The notes below the pieces were generated by a model. That model made no database searches. It saw only the letters and a program-made list of their open reading frames with translations, and was not told where the DNA came from. This document shows, piece by piece, positions 1-11,094 of a stretch of 64,000 nucleotides of DNA. The translations under genes and the position numbers were made by a program. The stretch is taken from contig NC_080571.1 of the NCBI RefSeq assembly GCF_030247185.1, positions 212,532,880-212,596,879 of the forward strand, in the 5' to 3' direction. Source of the DNA: Malaya genurostris. Lineage: Eukaryota > Arthropoda > Insecta > Diptera > Culicidae. How positions within the stretch are numbered: position 1 is the stretch's first letter; every line of letters starts with the position of its first letter.

Positions 1-156
1 ATAATGTTCAATGTCGTGCGGAACCTTACGCCAATAAGCAAGTTTCAGACCCTCTATTGTGGTGTTTGTGACATAACTGTAAACGGGAACTTTACGCTCC
101 ACGAGAAGTTTAATCATTTTGTCAGCTGGTGCGCGGTACAGAAAGTCCGAAAGAAG
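1..156 (-). CDS. Gli: Gliotactin exon 5 (3'-most in window, partial)
   Basis: Continuation of the cholinesterase-like ectodomain. The minus-strand translation begins LLSDFLYRAPADKMIK and ends PHDIEHY at the window edge. It follows exon 4 in phase 0 across a 59-bp intron (157-215); the acceptor reads TTTCTTACAG. The peptide aligns with the segment after QYIN in Drosophila gliotactin as I remember it. The rest of the ectodomain, the transmembrane segment and the cytoplasmic tail must lie to the left of this window. Confidence 0.9.
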
Positions 157-215
157 CTGTAAGAAAGTTGAGATTGATTTTCAACAAAGTAAATACTACA
201 AATTGCATAGCTTAC

Positions 216-1142
216 ATTGATATACTGCTCTCGGATGAAGGTCGTATTTTTGGGATCGGGCCAATGAGTGTACATGTATTTGACGGCTTCGTACGTTCCA
301 TTTAAGTTGAGCGTATAATTATATCGGTAAACTAATTCCCAAACTTTCTGCTTAAAGAACTTTTCGTCTATTTCATAATACGGTGCGAGAGTTTCATTTT
401 GAGTTATTACAAATGCTGCCTCTTGCTGCGTAACTCCACTCATATAGTGAAGTCCTCTGTTGAAGTGGCCTTTCCGGATTAGTTCCTCTGGGGTTTCCGA
501 CAGAAAATGCCAGTCACGTTCTCTCCATCCTTCATACCATTCATCACCCGGATAAGTAAAGTTTATGTCCAGCACCGGTCCCCAGGGAAATAATCCAACA
601 TGAGGTGCAAACTCGGCATTACCCAGTTCATAGAAGCTTCTGCCTTGCCGCATACAGTTCACCAATTTCCACGAAGTCTCTATCGAACAACCAACCATCT
701 GACCAAACACTCTGCTCGTATTTTGTGCGCGGTATTTATCTACGATTAACGCCCAATCAGCTACTGCCGATCCTGACTGTGCTATCACCCTGGTTACGAT
801 GTCCTTCGTCTGGGGAGCCACCATCAACAGGCCGGCTGATGCAGCCCCGGCTCCTGGTCCAAAGAGTGTTATCGAGTCGCGATCTCCGTTGAACGATTCG
901 ATATTATCGTACACCCAACGAACGGCCATGATCTGGTCCAAAATGCCATAGTTTCCTGGGGAGTTTTCGTCTCCGGTTGAGAGGAAACCAAGCGCACCCA
1001 ACCGATAGTTAAACGTTACCACTACCACTTCGTAGAAAGCGGCCAGCATGTGACCCGGGAAGGTGTTGGATGCCCCACGGACGAATTCGCCGCCGTGGAT
1101 GTAGACCATTACCGGATATTTTTGAGCGACACCCGATTGAGT
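216..1142 (-). CDS. Gli: Gliotactin exon 4, core of the catalytically dead esterase fold
   Basis: This 309-codon exon (about residues 274-582) carries the middle of the alpha/beta-hydrolase domain of gliotactin, a transmembrane cholinesterase-like adhesion protein of septate junctions, concentrated where three epithelial cells meet. Visible landmarks are the oxyanion-hole-like HGGEF (about 289-293), the FNYRLGALGF block, and GNYGILDQIMAVRWVYDNI. At the nucleophile elbow, where esterases have G-x-S-x-G, the sequence is GPGAG (about 368-372), so the catalytic serine is replaced by glycine, as expected for gliotactin. Several N-glycosylation sequons occur (NTS, NFT, NET, NYT, NGT, NTT). Acceptor CTTTGCAG at 1143 and donor GTAAGC at 215 fix the borders; both junctions are phase 0. 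Confidence 0.95.
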
Positions 1143-1655
1143 CTGCAAAGGACGGTAAAAATTTTTTACGATTAGTGATTTATGAATATTTTTTTCAAGT
1201 TTACCAGGTTTAAGGTCAGTAGTTGAGATAGATTAGTGTTCACCGATTATTTGATATACAATCAACGGATTACTATAAAATTTGTGCCAAAATATTGTCA
1301 AACTATTCTGGGTAGGATGGCCATTGTTCCGAAATGAAGTCACTGGTCATTACAGTACAAATCTTATAACTCACAATAGATAAAAACCTGTTTGGAATCA
1401 CCACACACACGTGGAACGTTTGGCTCCTTGAAAGTACAGAACAAGTTCTGAGCGAACCTTCTCGCTGCATACAAACTGAATAGTGTATTCCCTGGGCTGC
1501 TTAGAAGTGAGTGAAAATAACTACTTAAAAATGGACATTTTAAAATGTTATTCACAAACTTTGTAAGCTTAAAGGTCGACCCGCACCAGGCCAATCCGAC
1601 CTATCCGCACCGACTTTTTTTTATACTTCTGAGGCTGTGTGAATGTGCAGCTCAG

Positions 1656-2613
1656 CCGACGACACGACCTGCCACTCGTCTATCAAAACTGTATCGTAAA
1701 TTTAACTACCCCTCAGTAACTGGAAATGTCAAATCGAAAACGCTAGTGAATTTTTTTAAACTGGCATCACAAGTTGATATATTTATTGATTTTGAATAAC
1801 AGTCACCATAACCATGGTTACTGCATATCGAAGGCAAGATGAATGTAAACAAAATAAATTTCAGATCGGTTATTATATTACGGAACATTTTAATGGATTT
1901 ACCTGCCTCGAGCGTAATGTAAAAATTGAAGAGTATGAGTTATGTCTTTTATAAAGCCAAGTTCAAAATTCAGGTCTTAGGGACATTGGGATGCATAATT
2001 CACTGCTGACTTGAAACCGTTGTGTGATAACAGCTCAGCGCAAACCAACGAGGAAGACATGGAAATGACCGACAACGAGCTGAGCGAGGCTAGTGCTCTG
2101 CGGTACCTGCATAACGTACGGTAAAATGATTTCTTTGTGGAATTCCACTAGTAATCCTCGAATAGTGGCCAACAAGGTGAAATACTGTTTCCACTGCTGC
2201 GCAATCAATCGACACAAAACAATTTTGACACCGGCATATTACACCGAATCCTACTGCCCAGAAAAGCTAGCAGTTGAAGTGTACGGATGAATCGCTGGAA
2301 GCAGATCATTGTCCTCGTTCGTTGGTTTCATCCATAGTTTCGATTAAATTCCGAAAATCGAGTTCATTTAAATGCATTTCTGGTTAATTTGGACAAAGTT
2401 TAACACTAATAGAACTATTCCACCGCTTTCAAAACATGTTTATTTGTTTTGGGGTTCCTTGGTAACTTGTCCATAGCAACTTAAACAGTGTTGCTCGAGA
2501 AGATTATTTTTATCATTTACAAGGGGTCGCTAGATTTGTGGTAACTGGCGGTGAATCGTTAGCGAACAGCTTTAATGAAGATTTTTCTTCGGAGTGCCTG
2601 GTCGTGTCGTCGG
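1656..2613. mobile_element. Non-autonomous TIR element with 5-bp TSD, copy 1
   Basis: The ends are CCGACGACACGACC on the left and its inverse on the right, with imperfect homology extending to about 24 bp. It is flanked on both sides by CTCAG (1651-1655 and 2614-2618), a 5-bp target-site duplication. No transposase was seen inside. A second copy lies at 28238-29466 with a different 5-bp duplication, and a one-ended remnant at 14490-14670. It sits in Gli intron 3 (1143-6062). TSD length and TIR sequence do not let me assign a superfamily. Confidence 0.85.
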
Positions 2614-2778
2614 CTCAGCCATAACTGAAGCAGGAAAAGAATCTCGTTTCCGGATAGGAATAAATCATTCCCTTTCATGAGGATTTCTGGTTACTTGGAT
2701 CCGATGCTTTCGTAACCGGAATTAGAGTACCTACATGACGGAGGTATGACTGTTTGAAATTTTCGAGAAATTTTTCAG

Positions 2779-2816
2779 AACGAAACTACGCGATTGGAGT
2801 CCGATCTAGAGCGACC
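2779..2816. repeat. Short dispersed motif shared with 15063-15100
   Basis: A near-identical stretch of about 35 bp (core ACTACGCGATTG, then AGTCCGATCTAGAGC) occurs here and at 15063-15100 in the same orientation. It is probably part of a larger decayed repeat; nothing coding was seen. Confidence 0.5.
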
Positions 2817-2871
2817 CCAGGTTGCTAAAACAAACATCTCCTAAGTTAGTTAGTTACTTAGATAGTTGTTT

Positions 2872-2919
2872 ATTCTAGCCCTGTTTTAACCTATCGGTCA
2901 TTCACCGGGGGATCTCATA
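2872..2919 (-). mobile_element. 48-bp retroposed LINE/SINE 3' terminus (hairpin) with TSD
   Basis: A tiny insertion flanked by the direct repeat AGTTGTTT (2864-2871 and 2920-2927). On the minus strand it reads CCGGTGAATGACC, then GGTTAAAACAGGG, a short hairpin also seen at 17976-18035, 23088-23125 and 56823-56881. This looks like an extreme 5'-truncated insertion of a non-LTR element of which only the 3' hairpin survives. Confidence 0.65.
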
Positions 2920-2927
2920 AGTTGTTT

Positions 2928-4980
2928 GAGCGACATTTTTAATATGAGGAATTGGAGCCCCGTTGGACTAGTTTTACTGGAGAATTTCCGAAGTTTTTAC
3001 CACTATTTTTTTAAACTAACACTACATACCTGTACAATACTTCACCTTCACATAGAATAACAACCAATTTTTTTTCTTTATGAAGGTAACACCTAATTTT
3101 GACACTATTTTGTAAGAGAAAAAAACAACAACAAACCGTTCCAGCAAACTGAACGATTATTTCGTGCAGTATGCCGTGCAACACACGCTCAACGACCAAC
3201 AAACTGTAATCGCATGCTGAGTGGGCGTTCAGTCAAATCACTAACGCTCAGCACTGTTTACATATTTTTCCGTGTTGATTTACTTATTACTGAACATCGT
3301 TGAAATTTTTACTGAATAGCTAAGATGCGATGACGTTTCAATGTTTACAAAATACGCCAGCAAAGCAAAGTTATCGTGTGAATTACCGACAACTGGGTAA
3401 TGTTTTACCGAAGTTGGTAAAATGAAATAACTTTACATTATTCTTTGTAAAAATTAAATTTTACATATAAAAAATAATACCGAACAACAAAATTTGAGTT
3501 TGGTGTGTAAAATATACATTATACATTTTGTATGTTTATACGGAAATAAAACGAAATCTTGGTCCCCAATTGAATGTTTACAATATAAAAATACTTTGTT
3601 GTTGTCTTCATTTAGTTTCAATTACATAAGGCTCAGTAATTCATAAATTTCACTTCGTAAAGATTATGCCGAACAGACAGCAATTTTTGACTGACAATTT
3701 CGATAATAACTGACGTTTGTCAAATTCAATATTGAGAGATTCCGCAATCTTATCCTTTGCCAAGATGATTATAGAGTACTCGGCGGTGCAAATTTATCAA
3801 GATTCAGCGAAAAAAAGTGTATATGGGATCGTAAGAACTTTCGAGAAAATCTAGTGTCATTATTTATCATATATACAGACATTTTGAGATCTCGACGAGC
3901 GGAATCTAATGTTATTCAATCTTGCGGAAAAGTTTTCGGTCGAAAAGTCAAATTGAAAAAAGTTGTGTAAACGTCGACCAATAAAAAAATACAAATTTAT
4001 AGATCAACGAATGGCTAAATTGCCAATTTCTTCATACAAAAGCTGAGCCAATTCATCACAAAACCTATGTTCATGTGTTCCACATTTTTGAATGAAGACC
4101 TAGTCCGTAGCAAGCATTTATTGAAAATGTTGAAACAAACCGCTCGTTTCATTCATCCCGTTTTCCTTTTATAGATTTAACTGCCCACTGACCGCCCATC
4201 AATTATCCGTTCAAATGTTATCAGCCACTTAAGATGCAGTAGCCTCCACCATTGGGTGGTATGAACCACTTTGGGTATCAATGACTCACGTGATTTGCTT
4301 ATTACCATTAAGACTTCTGTTGCTTCCACAGTTTAATGATTTTTGTTGAAGTACTTGATGATAGACTTATCATATGGAGTTCCTTTAACCTGTATTTTCT
4401 CTTTCCATTGAGCTAACGCCACATTTCGTAAGTGTTAGTAACCTATGACCATAGGAATATTTCATTAGCTGCCCATTAAGATCGAATTCTATTATTTTTA
4501 GCTAAAGTCAGAAAAATCATAATGTTACAGTACTCTTCTAATTTGTCCGACCAAGTACCTTAGGGAGTGAACTGAAACTCGCTGATGATTCTCCTTAAAC
4601 TTTTGGCAGATTCTTTCTAAATAAAAGAAAACCTTTTACTTGAAACTGTTGCGTGAAGTTCGGGTATTATTCCTCGCTCCTCCCAGTGTCAAAACTAAGT
4701 GAAAGTAATAATAAAAAGACACTAAATTGTATTGGATGACTGGAAAGAGAAAGTACATGAGCTTACCATATTTGGGCAAGATTCTGCAGACGAGAAATTT
4801 ATCATGCCGCTGGATGCCGCACATACTTATTTAGGACTAAAAAGACGAATGCAAGCGCACTTCGAATACATATTTGGCTTAATCCATTATTATACCCTAG
4901 AGAACAGAATGACTACCCGACAATAGACTGAAGTCAGGACCAGTTCTTCCAAGCGGCACGAGTGCCTCAAAGGAGGCCTA
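2928..4980. other. Intron sequence, no gene recognised
   Basis: AT-rich Gli intron 3 sequence. At 3390-3450 there are short inverted motifs of the TTTACC/GGTAAA type, typical of decayed MITEs. A 64-codon open frame at 4732-4926 resembles nothing I recognise and has no supporting context. Confidence 0.5.
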
Positions 4981-4984
4981 ATGG

Positions 4985-5145
4985 GTCGGAAAGATCATGA
5001 TGCCGGTTTTATGGGATTGTCATAGTATGCTTCTGGAGAACAACCTCAATGCATTATTATCGTGCATTGATGGAGCGATTGCAGACCGAACTAGCTGTGA
5101 AAGGGCCTAACATGAAGCACATGAGCATGGCTACCATAATTTAAA
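4985..5145 (+). pseudogene. Decayed mariner transposase fragment
   Basis: With frameshifts the plus strand reads KIMMPVLWDCHSMLLENN, then RALMERLQTELAVKGPNMKH. This matches the block of mariner transposases just before the second catalytic aspartate. The catalytic triad is not recoverable. A relic inside Gli intron 3. Confidence 0.5.
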
Positions 5146-5202
5146 TCAACGGTTTAGCTTACCTGCTCCCGAATCATCTTTGAGAAATCGATGTGAATTT
5201 AA

Positions 5203-5256
5203 GATCGCTACTTCCGGAATCGTTTTGGAATTTAAGATCGCTACTTCCGGAACCTG
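5203..5256 (+). repeat. Local tandem duplication of about 32 bp
   Basis: The motif GAATTTAAGATCGCTACTTC is present twice in direct order within about 55 bases. No coding content. Confidence 0.6.
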
Positions 5257-5404
5257 ATACTGGAACCTATATAGCAAGTTTGTATTGCCATCAACTAATA
5301 TGACCTACAAATTTAGAAGATGTTTTCCGTTCTCCACGAATCGAAGTAAGGGAGCTATCTTGAATCACTTCTGAAAATCTATCACAAGTCTTGTTGATTT
5401 TTGT

Positions 5405-5585
5405 GCTCTAGAAACAGACATTTAGAAGGTCTTTGACATGTGCGACCGAAATGGTATGACAGTAAACGTTAAGAAATGTAATATAATAACCTTCTCTCGG
5501 TCACAGTCACAAATTTTATTTAAATACTTAATAATGTCAGTTCCAATGGAGTTCAATGAAATCCTGGGTATGGGCCTGGTTCGGG
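5405..5585 (+). pseudogene. Jockey-type LINE reverse transcriptase fragment (thumb region)
   Basis: The translation MCDRNGMTVNVKKCNIITFS followed by RSQSQILFKY matches the region downstream of the YADD motif in Jockey/CR1-type reverse transcriptases, where a W/MC-x-N-x(5)-N-x-K-C block is typical. It is only about 60 codons long, with no flanking ORF in frame. Confidence 0.6.
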
Positions 5586-5821
5586 TAGAAGTATTTACTT
5601 GCAAACCTGCTACGAAATGGACAAAAACGCGATTCATTCTCAATTGGAATACAAAATCGTACGAGTATTCTCCAGGGTAAAAGGAACCCCGGTTCGCGAT
5701 TTGGTTGAAAAGTAGAATACTTAAAAGTTCAATGTTCAACGAGACAAAGACAGCATCGTACGACACTGTTTTTGTTAAAAGCTAGTACACGCCAAATTTT
5801 CTTTTTTGGCGTGCAAAAACC

Positions 5822-5880
5822 ATTTTTATACCGCGGACCCACACGGGCCGAAGAATGCGGCCAACATAGATAATTACCAA
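5822..5880 (+). mobile_element. Short fragment of the RNase H LINE 3' UTR
   Basis: The stretch beginning ATACCGCGGACCCACACGGG and running through GAATGCGGCCAACATAG is nearly identical to the 3' UTR of the LINE at 23494-26725 (around 26494-26550) and of its second copy (around 53035-53095). It is a truncated third trace of the family. Confidence 0.75.
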
Positions 5881-6062
5881 CGCCATTCTTTTGTTAAATT
5901 TTTTCTGTGTTACAATTGTCAAAAACTACTTAAAACTTCAGGCAAAAGTTGCTGTTTCCAATGGAATGTAACCAGTTTTGAACAAAAACGTTTTCCATTT
6001 AACAAAAAAGTGCTAGAAAATTACTGCTAGACCCAACATGTAACAATGTTATCGATACTTAC

Positions 6063-6494
6063 ATTGGGAGAGAACACATTTAGGTAAAGACAGTCTTCAT
6101 CCATGTCACGAATGCCCTTGGTAGCTCCAGTGTATTGTACCGGTTGTGGACAAGCTGGCCCATAGTCAACGGCTTGCAGTAACTGCCAGCCTCTATGCTG
6201 ACGCGGAGGTTTAAATCTTCCTTCAAACGTTGGCGGCAGTGCGTAGGGAATTCCCAGGAATGTCGAACAGGTACCCATAATCCGGTCGACCGGACTGTGC
6301 CACGGTCGGTAGAATGATTTCGGATCCGGATTGTCGTAGAGATGTACCTTAAAACCTTGCACCTGTCCGTAGTTGGTAGTCACAAACACATCGCGATCCA
6401 GCTGCAATGAGTCACGGCGCAGTTTTCCCTGCAGATCTTCCCGCCAACCGCCGAGTACACCCGGGAACGGCGTCTGCACGTTGTTTGGATTGGT
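6063..6494 (-). CDS. Gli: Gliotactin exon 3, start of esterase-like domain
   Basis: A 144-codon exon (about residues 130-273). After a linker (TNPNNVQTPFPGVLGGWRED) the cholinesterase-like domain starts near DVFVTTNYGQVQGFKV. It includes FLGIPYALPP, the substrate-channel side of the fold, and the conserved EDCLYLNVFSPN near the 3' end, whose cysteine normally forms the first disulfide loop of the family. Donor GTAAGT at 6062 and acceptor ATTTGCAG at 6495 give phase 0 on both sides. Intron 3 downstream is 4.9 kb and repeat-filled. Confidence 0.95.
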
Positions 6495-7166
6495 CTGCAA
6501 ATGAGGAAACATTTATACGTGTCATGAAAAGAGTCAGTCGACAAAACATGTGAATTAATCGGAATGCAAACAACTGCTCGTGATTACGGAATGAAATGAA
6601 TAAACTTTGCAAATGGTAGAATGGTTGGTGGTACGTGACTGTGGTGCTCGAGATACCGTTGATAAAATCGAGAGTACCGCCCGTTGGGAAATGCGTGACG
6701 AGATGCGATAAGAAAAGAGAGCATTGTAATCTCAGCTGAGAAGGTTTTGCTTACGGCCAGATTGAGATCGAAAGTATAATGCTAATGTTCGTATGGTATA
6801 TTCATTAAGTCATTCGATGCGTTAATGCATGAGTACTCACTAAACGATGTAAACTGAATGCTCTGGCGAAGGTAACGTGAGCATAAAAGTACCGCGAATG
6901 AGTTCAACGTTTTTACCGCTTATGTACGAGCACAGTTTTTTTCTTGTGAGTCTTGTTTCGACTTGTTGATGGTTATAATGGAAGATGAATGCGAAGAGTA
7001 AATTATTTACAGATTGTAAATTATGTGAAGTACGTTTCAAACCAGGCGTTTCGCATAACATGCTTAAGCGATTCGGATTTGCAGTTAGAACAATGCGTTC
7101 GTTCATGTTCTTTACTTAGGCTTCTGCTGATATAGGTCAGTATGGTGTCTGTTGTACACTACTTAC

Positions 7167-7302
7167 CGGGTCGAACTTGAACCGATCTTCCCCGAGACCG
7201 GTGTTTTGCGGATATTGACCTGGCAGATTCTGGCCAGGGTATAGTTGACCATATCCATTCGGTTGATAGTAACCGTACCGGCGGTTGTTGTAGGTGTATG
7301 TT
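7167..7302 (-). CDS. Gli: Gliotactin exon 2, Tyr/Gly/Pro-rich linker
   Basis: A 136-bp exon that completes a split Arg codon from exon 1 (AG/A) and encodes about residues 84-129: TYTYNNRRYGYYQPNGYGQL and onward to GEDRFKFDP. The composition is rich in Y, N, G, P and Q, so this is probably a flexible extracellular spacer between the N-terminal hydrophobic segment and the esterase fold. Acceptor TTTTTTTCAG at 7303 and donor GTAAGT at 7166. It joins exon 3 in phase 0 through a 672-bp intron. Confidence 0.92.
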
Positions 7303-7469
7303 CTGAAAAAAAAACTTTCGATTATTAGGGATTCTGAGATGTCTTCACGACGATTAAAGCGATATTTCATGGTTAGTTTCAATGATTTTTAAAGTTATGT
7401 AATAGTGTTTTATGTTTGAATATGAGATAATTATCTTAACTTGTAAGAGTTTATATAGAAGATCTATAA

Positions 7470-7725
7470 TAGACAATAGAAGATTTATAATAGGACTGAA
7501 ACTGGAACAAACGTATCCCCAGCAAGCCGTTCTAGTTTTATTTATTCGAGCAGTTCTTCTGTCAAATTTAAAGCTGGCATACGATGCCGTTCTATTTTTT
7601 CTATATTTAAAAAACCAGTTTTTCTTGTTTCAAAATCCAGATTTAAATTTTAAAACTGACATAAATTATACATCTAGAACTAGAACACTACTGAATATGC
7701 CCCAAGTGTTGTAAAATGTGCGATT
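7470..7725 (+). repeat. Dispersed repeat, partner of 29785-30050
   Basis: About 255 bp here match the reverse complement of 29785-30050, including GTATCCCCAGCAAGCCGTTC and AGAACTAGAACAC. A further partial copy follows at 30075-30230. No transposase was seen; probably a non-autonomous element. It lies in Gli intron 1. Confidence 0.7.
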
Positions 7726-7974
7726 AATAATAAAATCACATCACATTATATTAGTAAACTTGCTTATCACTCGTGGCGAATTAGTGAAATTGCAAGGTTA
7801 AGAGTTGTTTCGAGTCGCGAAGTTACCAGTTTTTATCACAGATATCCCTCATGTCAAGCCTTGATAACCCAAGTAGCAAATCGCAGCTAGTTTGAAATAC
7901 TAGATCAGGGTCTAAATCAACTAGTTTTAAAATACTAAATCAGTGTTACGGTTAATCAAAATCGCAAATAAGTT

Positions 7975-8134
7975 ATGTTTTTGCATTTCTCATATAAAAG
8001 GTTTATGCAATCATTGAATTATCAATTAGTAAAACTTGTCCGGAGGGAATTCCTGGATTTCGTCTGGATCCGAAAGTCTAGGGTAAAGTGTGTTAAAAAT
8101 GGTATACCATCACTTAAAGCAGTGAAACAAAATA
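7975..8134 (+). repeat. Repeat family A, left part, split by the Tigger element
   Basis: Starts TTGCATTTCTCATATAAAAG and continues with TTATGCAATCA and a CGGAGGG block, as in the copy at 34020-34683. It is interrupted at a TA by the Tigger element. Related sequence resumes after 11345. Family A recurs at 34020, 41185, 45186, 53330 and 59560. Confidence 0.65.
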
Positions 8135-8410
8135 CAGTGGGGTCTCGTACAAAGCGGATTCGGTTTTGCCGGTATTCGTTGTTGCCGGATTCGTTATTGC
8201 CGGATAACCGCGATAAACGGGACCCAGAGCATATGGGATTTCGACTGATTGGGGCTGTGAACGATTATCTCGCTTCGGTCGACAGATAGAGCTATACAAT
8301 CTTCGGCAAACTTGTTGTAGATACTTAGACCAACAATTTAGTGTAGTTTGACAGACAATTAGTTAAGAACTGCTCCGCTAGGGGCGCTTCGAAAAATGCA
8401 TGATATAAAT
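8135..8410 (+). repeat. Left long TIR of the Tigger element
   Basis: Matches the reverse complement of 11095-11343 over roughly 250 bp. The first third differs by insertion/deletion and substitution; the stretch from GATAAACGGGACCC to the (C/T)AGGGGCGCTT block is nearly identical in both arms. Confidence 0.85.
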
Positions 8411-9889
8411 CATTCGCTTAATACAGACAAAACGATTTGTAACTCACAAATTATAGTATTTTGAAGAATGCGGGAATTCGGGAGTTTGTCAAACAGCAAA
8501 AGTATTAACTCGGACTTACTCCATCAGATGTAGCTAGTGTGCTTGAATACAAATATTAATTATCAGAATTTTGTTCTTATAAAAAGAACTTAAGGATATA
8601 GAGTGGTTTTGTTTGTTGGAAAGTTGTTAGGAATGAATTATGAAAACTATGTTAGTTTAGAACCTTCCCACAGAATGGCGCTATTGTGATCACATAAAAT
8701 TTATTATGTTATATCTCTAAAACCTGATGATATAGATTGGCGGTGTTTTCGGAAAGAAAGTAAAGGAGGTAAAAACAGATTAAATAGTGTGAACAGTTGT
8801 AAAATTTTTTCTCACTTGGTGACGTTGGTGTGCAATTCTGGGTTGGCAATTCCTGTAATCTTGATTTTGTTGATTTATTAAGATCGTTTTTTCGAGGGTT
8901 TACAAACTGGTTAGAAGATTGATAAAAGCTTGTGTGTGATAATTTAAGAGCAGTGTATCTTCATCAACATTGCTTGGTTTATCAAAAAGTATTCGATAAT
9001 GTGAACAGTAGTTTAGTATTCGAAAAAAAGGTTTGCGCTATTGTGATCATGATGACTAAGAAATCTATTTTTTGGGAAAATTATATTTGTTTGTTTCGTG
9101 ATTTATATTAGTTGACGGTAGAGATTTCTTATACAATGCTTGTATAGGAATTCATAGCTGTCTGGTCGTGAACAGACTTGATGAGAAATATGATTACTTT
9201 TATGGGATTTCTCAAGTTTCGAAATATGCGGTTTCTATATAGTTTTCTGAATTTTTCGGTTTGTTAAAATAGCTGTTATTTCGGAGGATTCGCAAAATGA
9301 TGCGAACTCATGTGCTTCCCTAAGTCATAAAATGATTCTGTGTCATGCGATTCTCTAACAAATCTACTAAGCATACATCCTACGCGACGCTATCGTAACT
9401 GTGTTAGTGTGTTTCTGAAGAATTACTGTCTCGCATACATACTACTATATACTAGTTGAGTCGCGTTGAAAGCTAGAATATAAAAACAACTACAGTGCAA
9501 CAGAGAGAACGATCATAGATTCTTTCTTTCGTTTTATTTGGTTGTGTTAGAGACGTGAATATGTAATTTTTTCCTATATATAAGTTGTAGCTAACTTTCT
9601 GAGCATCCAGTAGAAATTAAGCAGATAGGGCATTTTGGGCGCGTGTAAAAAAACCTGGAACGAAAAAAAACGGTCTGCTACAAAATGTTTGATTCAATTT
9701 ACGAACTTCACAAAATTCGTGGGTGTAAAATTTATTAAGATTCGTTGAAAAACAGTTGAGCTATGACAGATCGAAGTAACCGTTCCAACTTTTTTTCAGG
9801 CTTGATATTTGGAGTGTTAATAATGTACCAAATCACGTGCTTTAAAAAATTTTCAGAGTTCGAATCCCCCAGTAGCCGGAGCAATAAAA

Positions 9890-10200
9890 AAAGCTGGATG
9901 ACTCGAGAAATTTCCAAAGATTGAATGAAAAACTGTTTCATTCCCGAGTTAGAATAATTTTGCTTAAATCGCAACATCGGAATTACTTTGATTGCATTCA
10001 ATCAGTTTTAGTTCAAATTAAGTCATCAACGTTGAAAAATTGCTGGAAAAAACTACTTCCATCTTTTTTTAGCCTGGTACACAAATCGATTATATTGAGA
10101 ACGAAAGAATAATTTCTGAAATTAAGGATTTCGGTGAAAAGATGGGTGCTGAACATCTTTCTCGTGAGGAAATTGATGACATCATCGCTGATAAATTGAT
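9890..10200 (+). pseudogene. Tigger/pogo-like transposase remnant
   Basis: Three blocks in different frames are recognisable: SWMTREISKD*MKNCFIPE (9891-9950), typical of the Tigger DDE domain upstream of the second Asp; KSSTLKNCWKKLLPSFF (about 10018-10072); and EKMGAEHLSREEIDDIIAD (about 10137-10190), both typical of the C-terminal part. Stops and frameshifts separate them and no catalytic triad remains. The order agrees with the plus-strand orientation of the element. Confidence 0.65.
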
Positions 10201-10330
10201 TACGGCAATGGTACTGTCTTTTTGGCTCTTTATTGTTAACTTGACATCCACCGCGTCGAAGCCATTCAGAATAAACTTCTTCGGTTTGCTTTTCGTAGTT
10301 TCCCTTGCAGTGATCCCTGCAAACTTTTCG
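10196..10330 (+). pseudogene. Jockey-type LINE C-terminal fragment inside Tigger
   Basis: The frame starting at 10231 reads YC*LDIHRVEAIQNKLLRFAF, then RSFPCSDP. It parallels the LINE fragment at 40510-41050 (LDIQRIEAI...FIRFALRSLPWMDP). It abuts the Tigger coding remnant, so it is probably a nested insertion. Confidence 0.6.
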
Positions 10331-11094
10331 ATTTTTGCTTCTTATCAGTTCACCAAAATATGTCTTTGGTCGTTTACGTAGCAGCTTTTGTTACAATCTC
10401 GAATTGGTTATCCGCACTTGTTACAAAAACTGAATTTATAGATTTACTGCCTGATGAAGAGTGTGACTATGAAATTTTCGCTCCATTGGGCTTTTCCCTG
10501 TTCAATAAAAAAGGTTTAATTCAACTAAAAAATAAAATCGAACTATATGAGCAATATATGTCACATTTTATACACTTGACATTATGTAATTGTATAAATA
10601 ATCAAAACATTAAGTATGAAATTCTAGTTTTCACACTATCGAATTCCTCACATTTCAGATGTCGATAGCTTATTCATTTTAATACTTTAGTAACTTACTT
10701 ACTAAAAACAGTTCAAAATCTGTCTCTCCTTCATCAACTTATTCAAAAACTGATCGATAAGATCACTCTCATAAACAAGTATGGTATTCAGTTACAGAAC
10801 ATCACATTGTAGATACAATAAGAGCTGTTTCATCAATCGTTCAATAGGTATTGGAACCTTGAAACACCTTCTCGAAGAAACCATCTTAATAAGTCAACAT
10901 GATTTTGAGTTGCAGGAATTTCGAACGTTGAATGGCACACAAGAGTCAGCCATGCGAGAAATTTCAATTACTGTTTACACAATTTGATCTGTTTTGACCT
11001 CCGGAACATTCTTTCCGAAAACGCCGACACCACCGAAAGTAAAATATTTGCGATATTTCATGTTCAAACTGTTTTTCTATTGTGAACATATGAA

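Noticed and set aside
114..1148. Reading the 344-codon frame as a complete carboxylesterase gene
   Set aside because: Its first residues are intron-derived, and it joins other exons in frame through consensus splice sites.
10142..10668. Hydrophobic frames (10142-10381, 10360-10668) as membrane proteins
   Set aside because: They overlap Tigger and LINE remnants in other frames; the hydrophobic character is a by-product of the frame.
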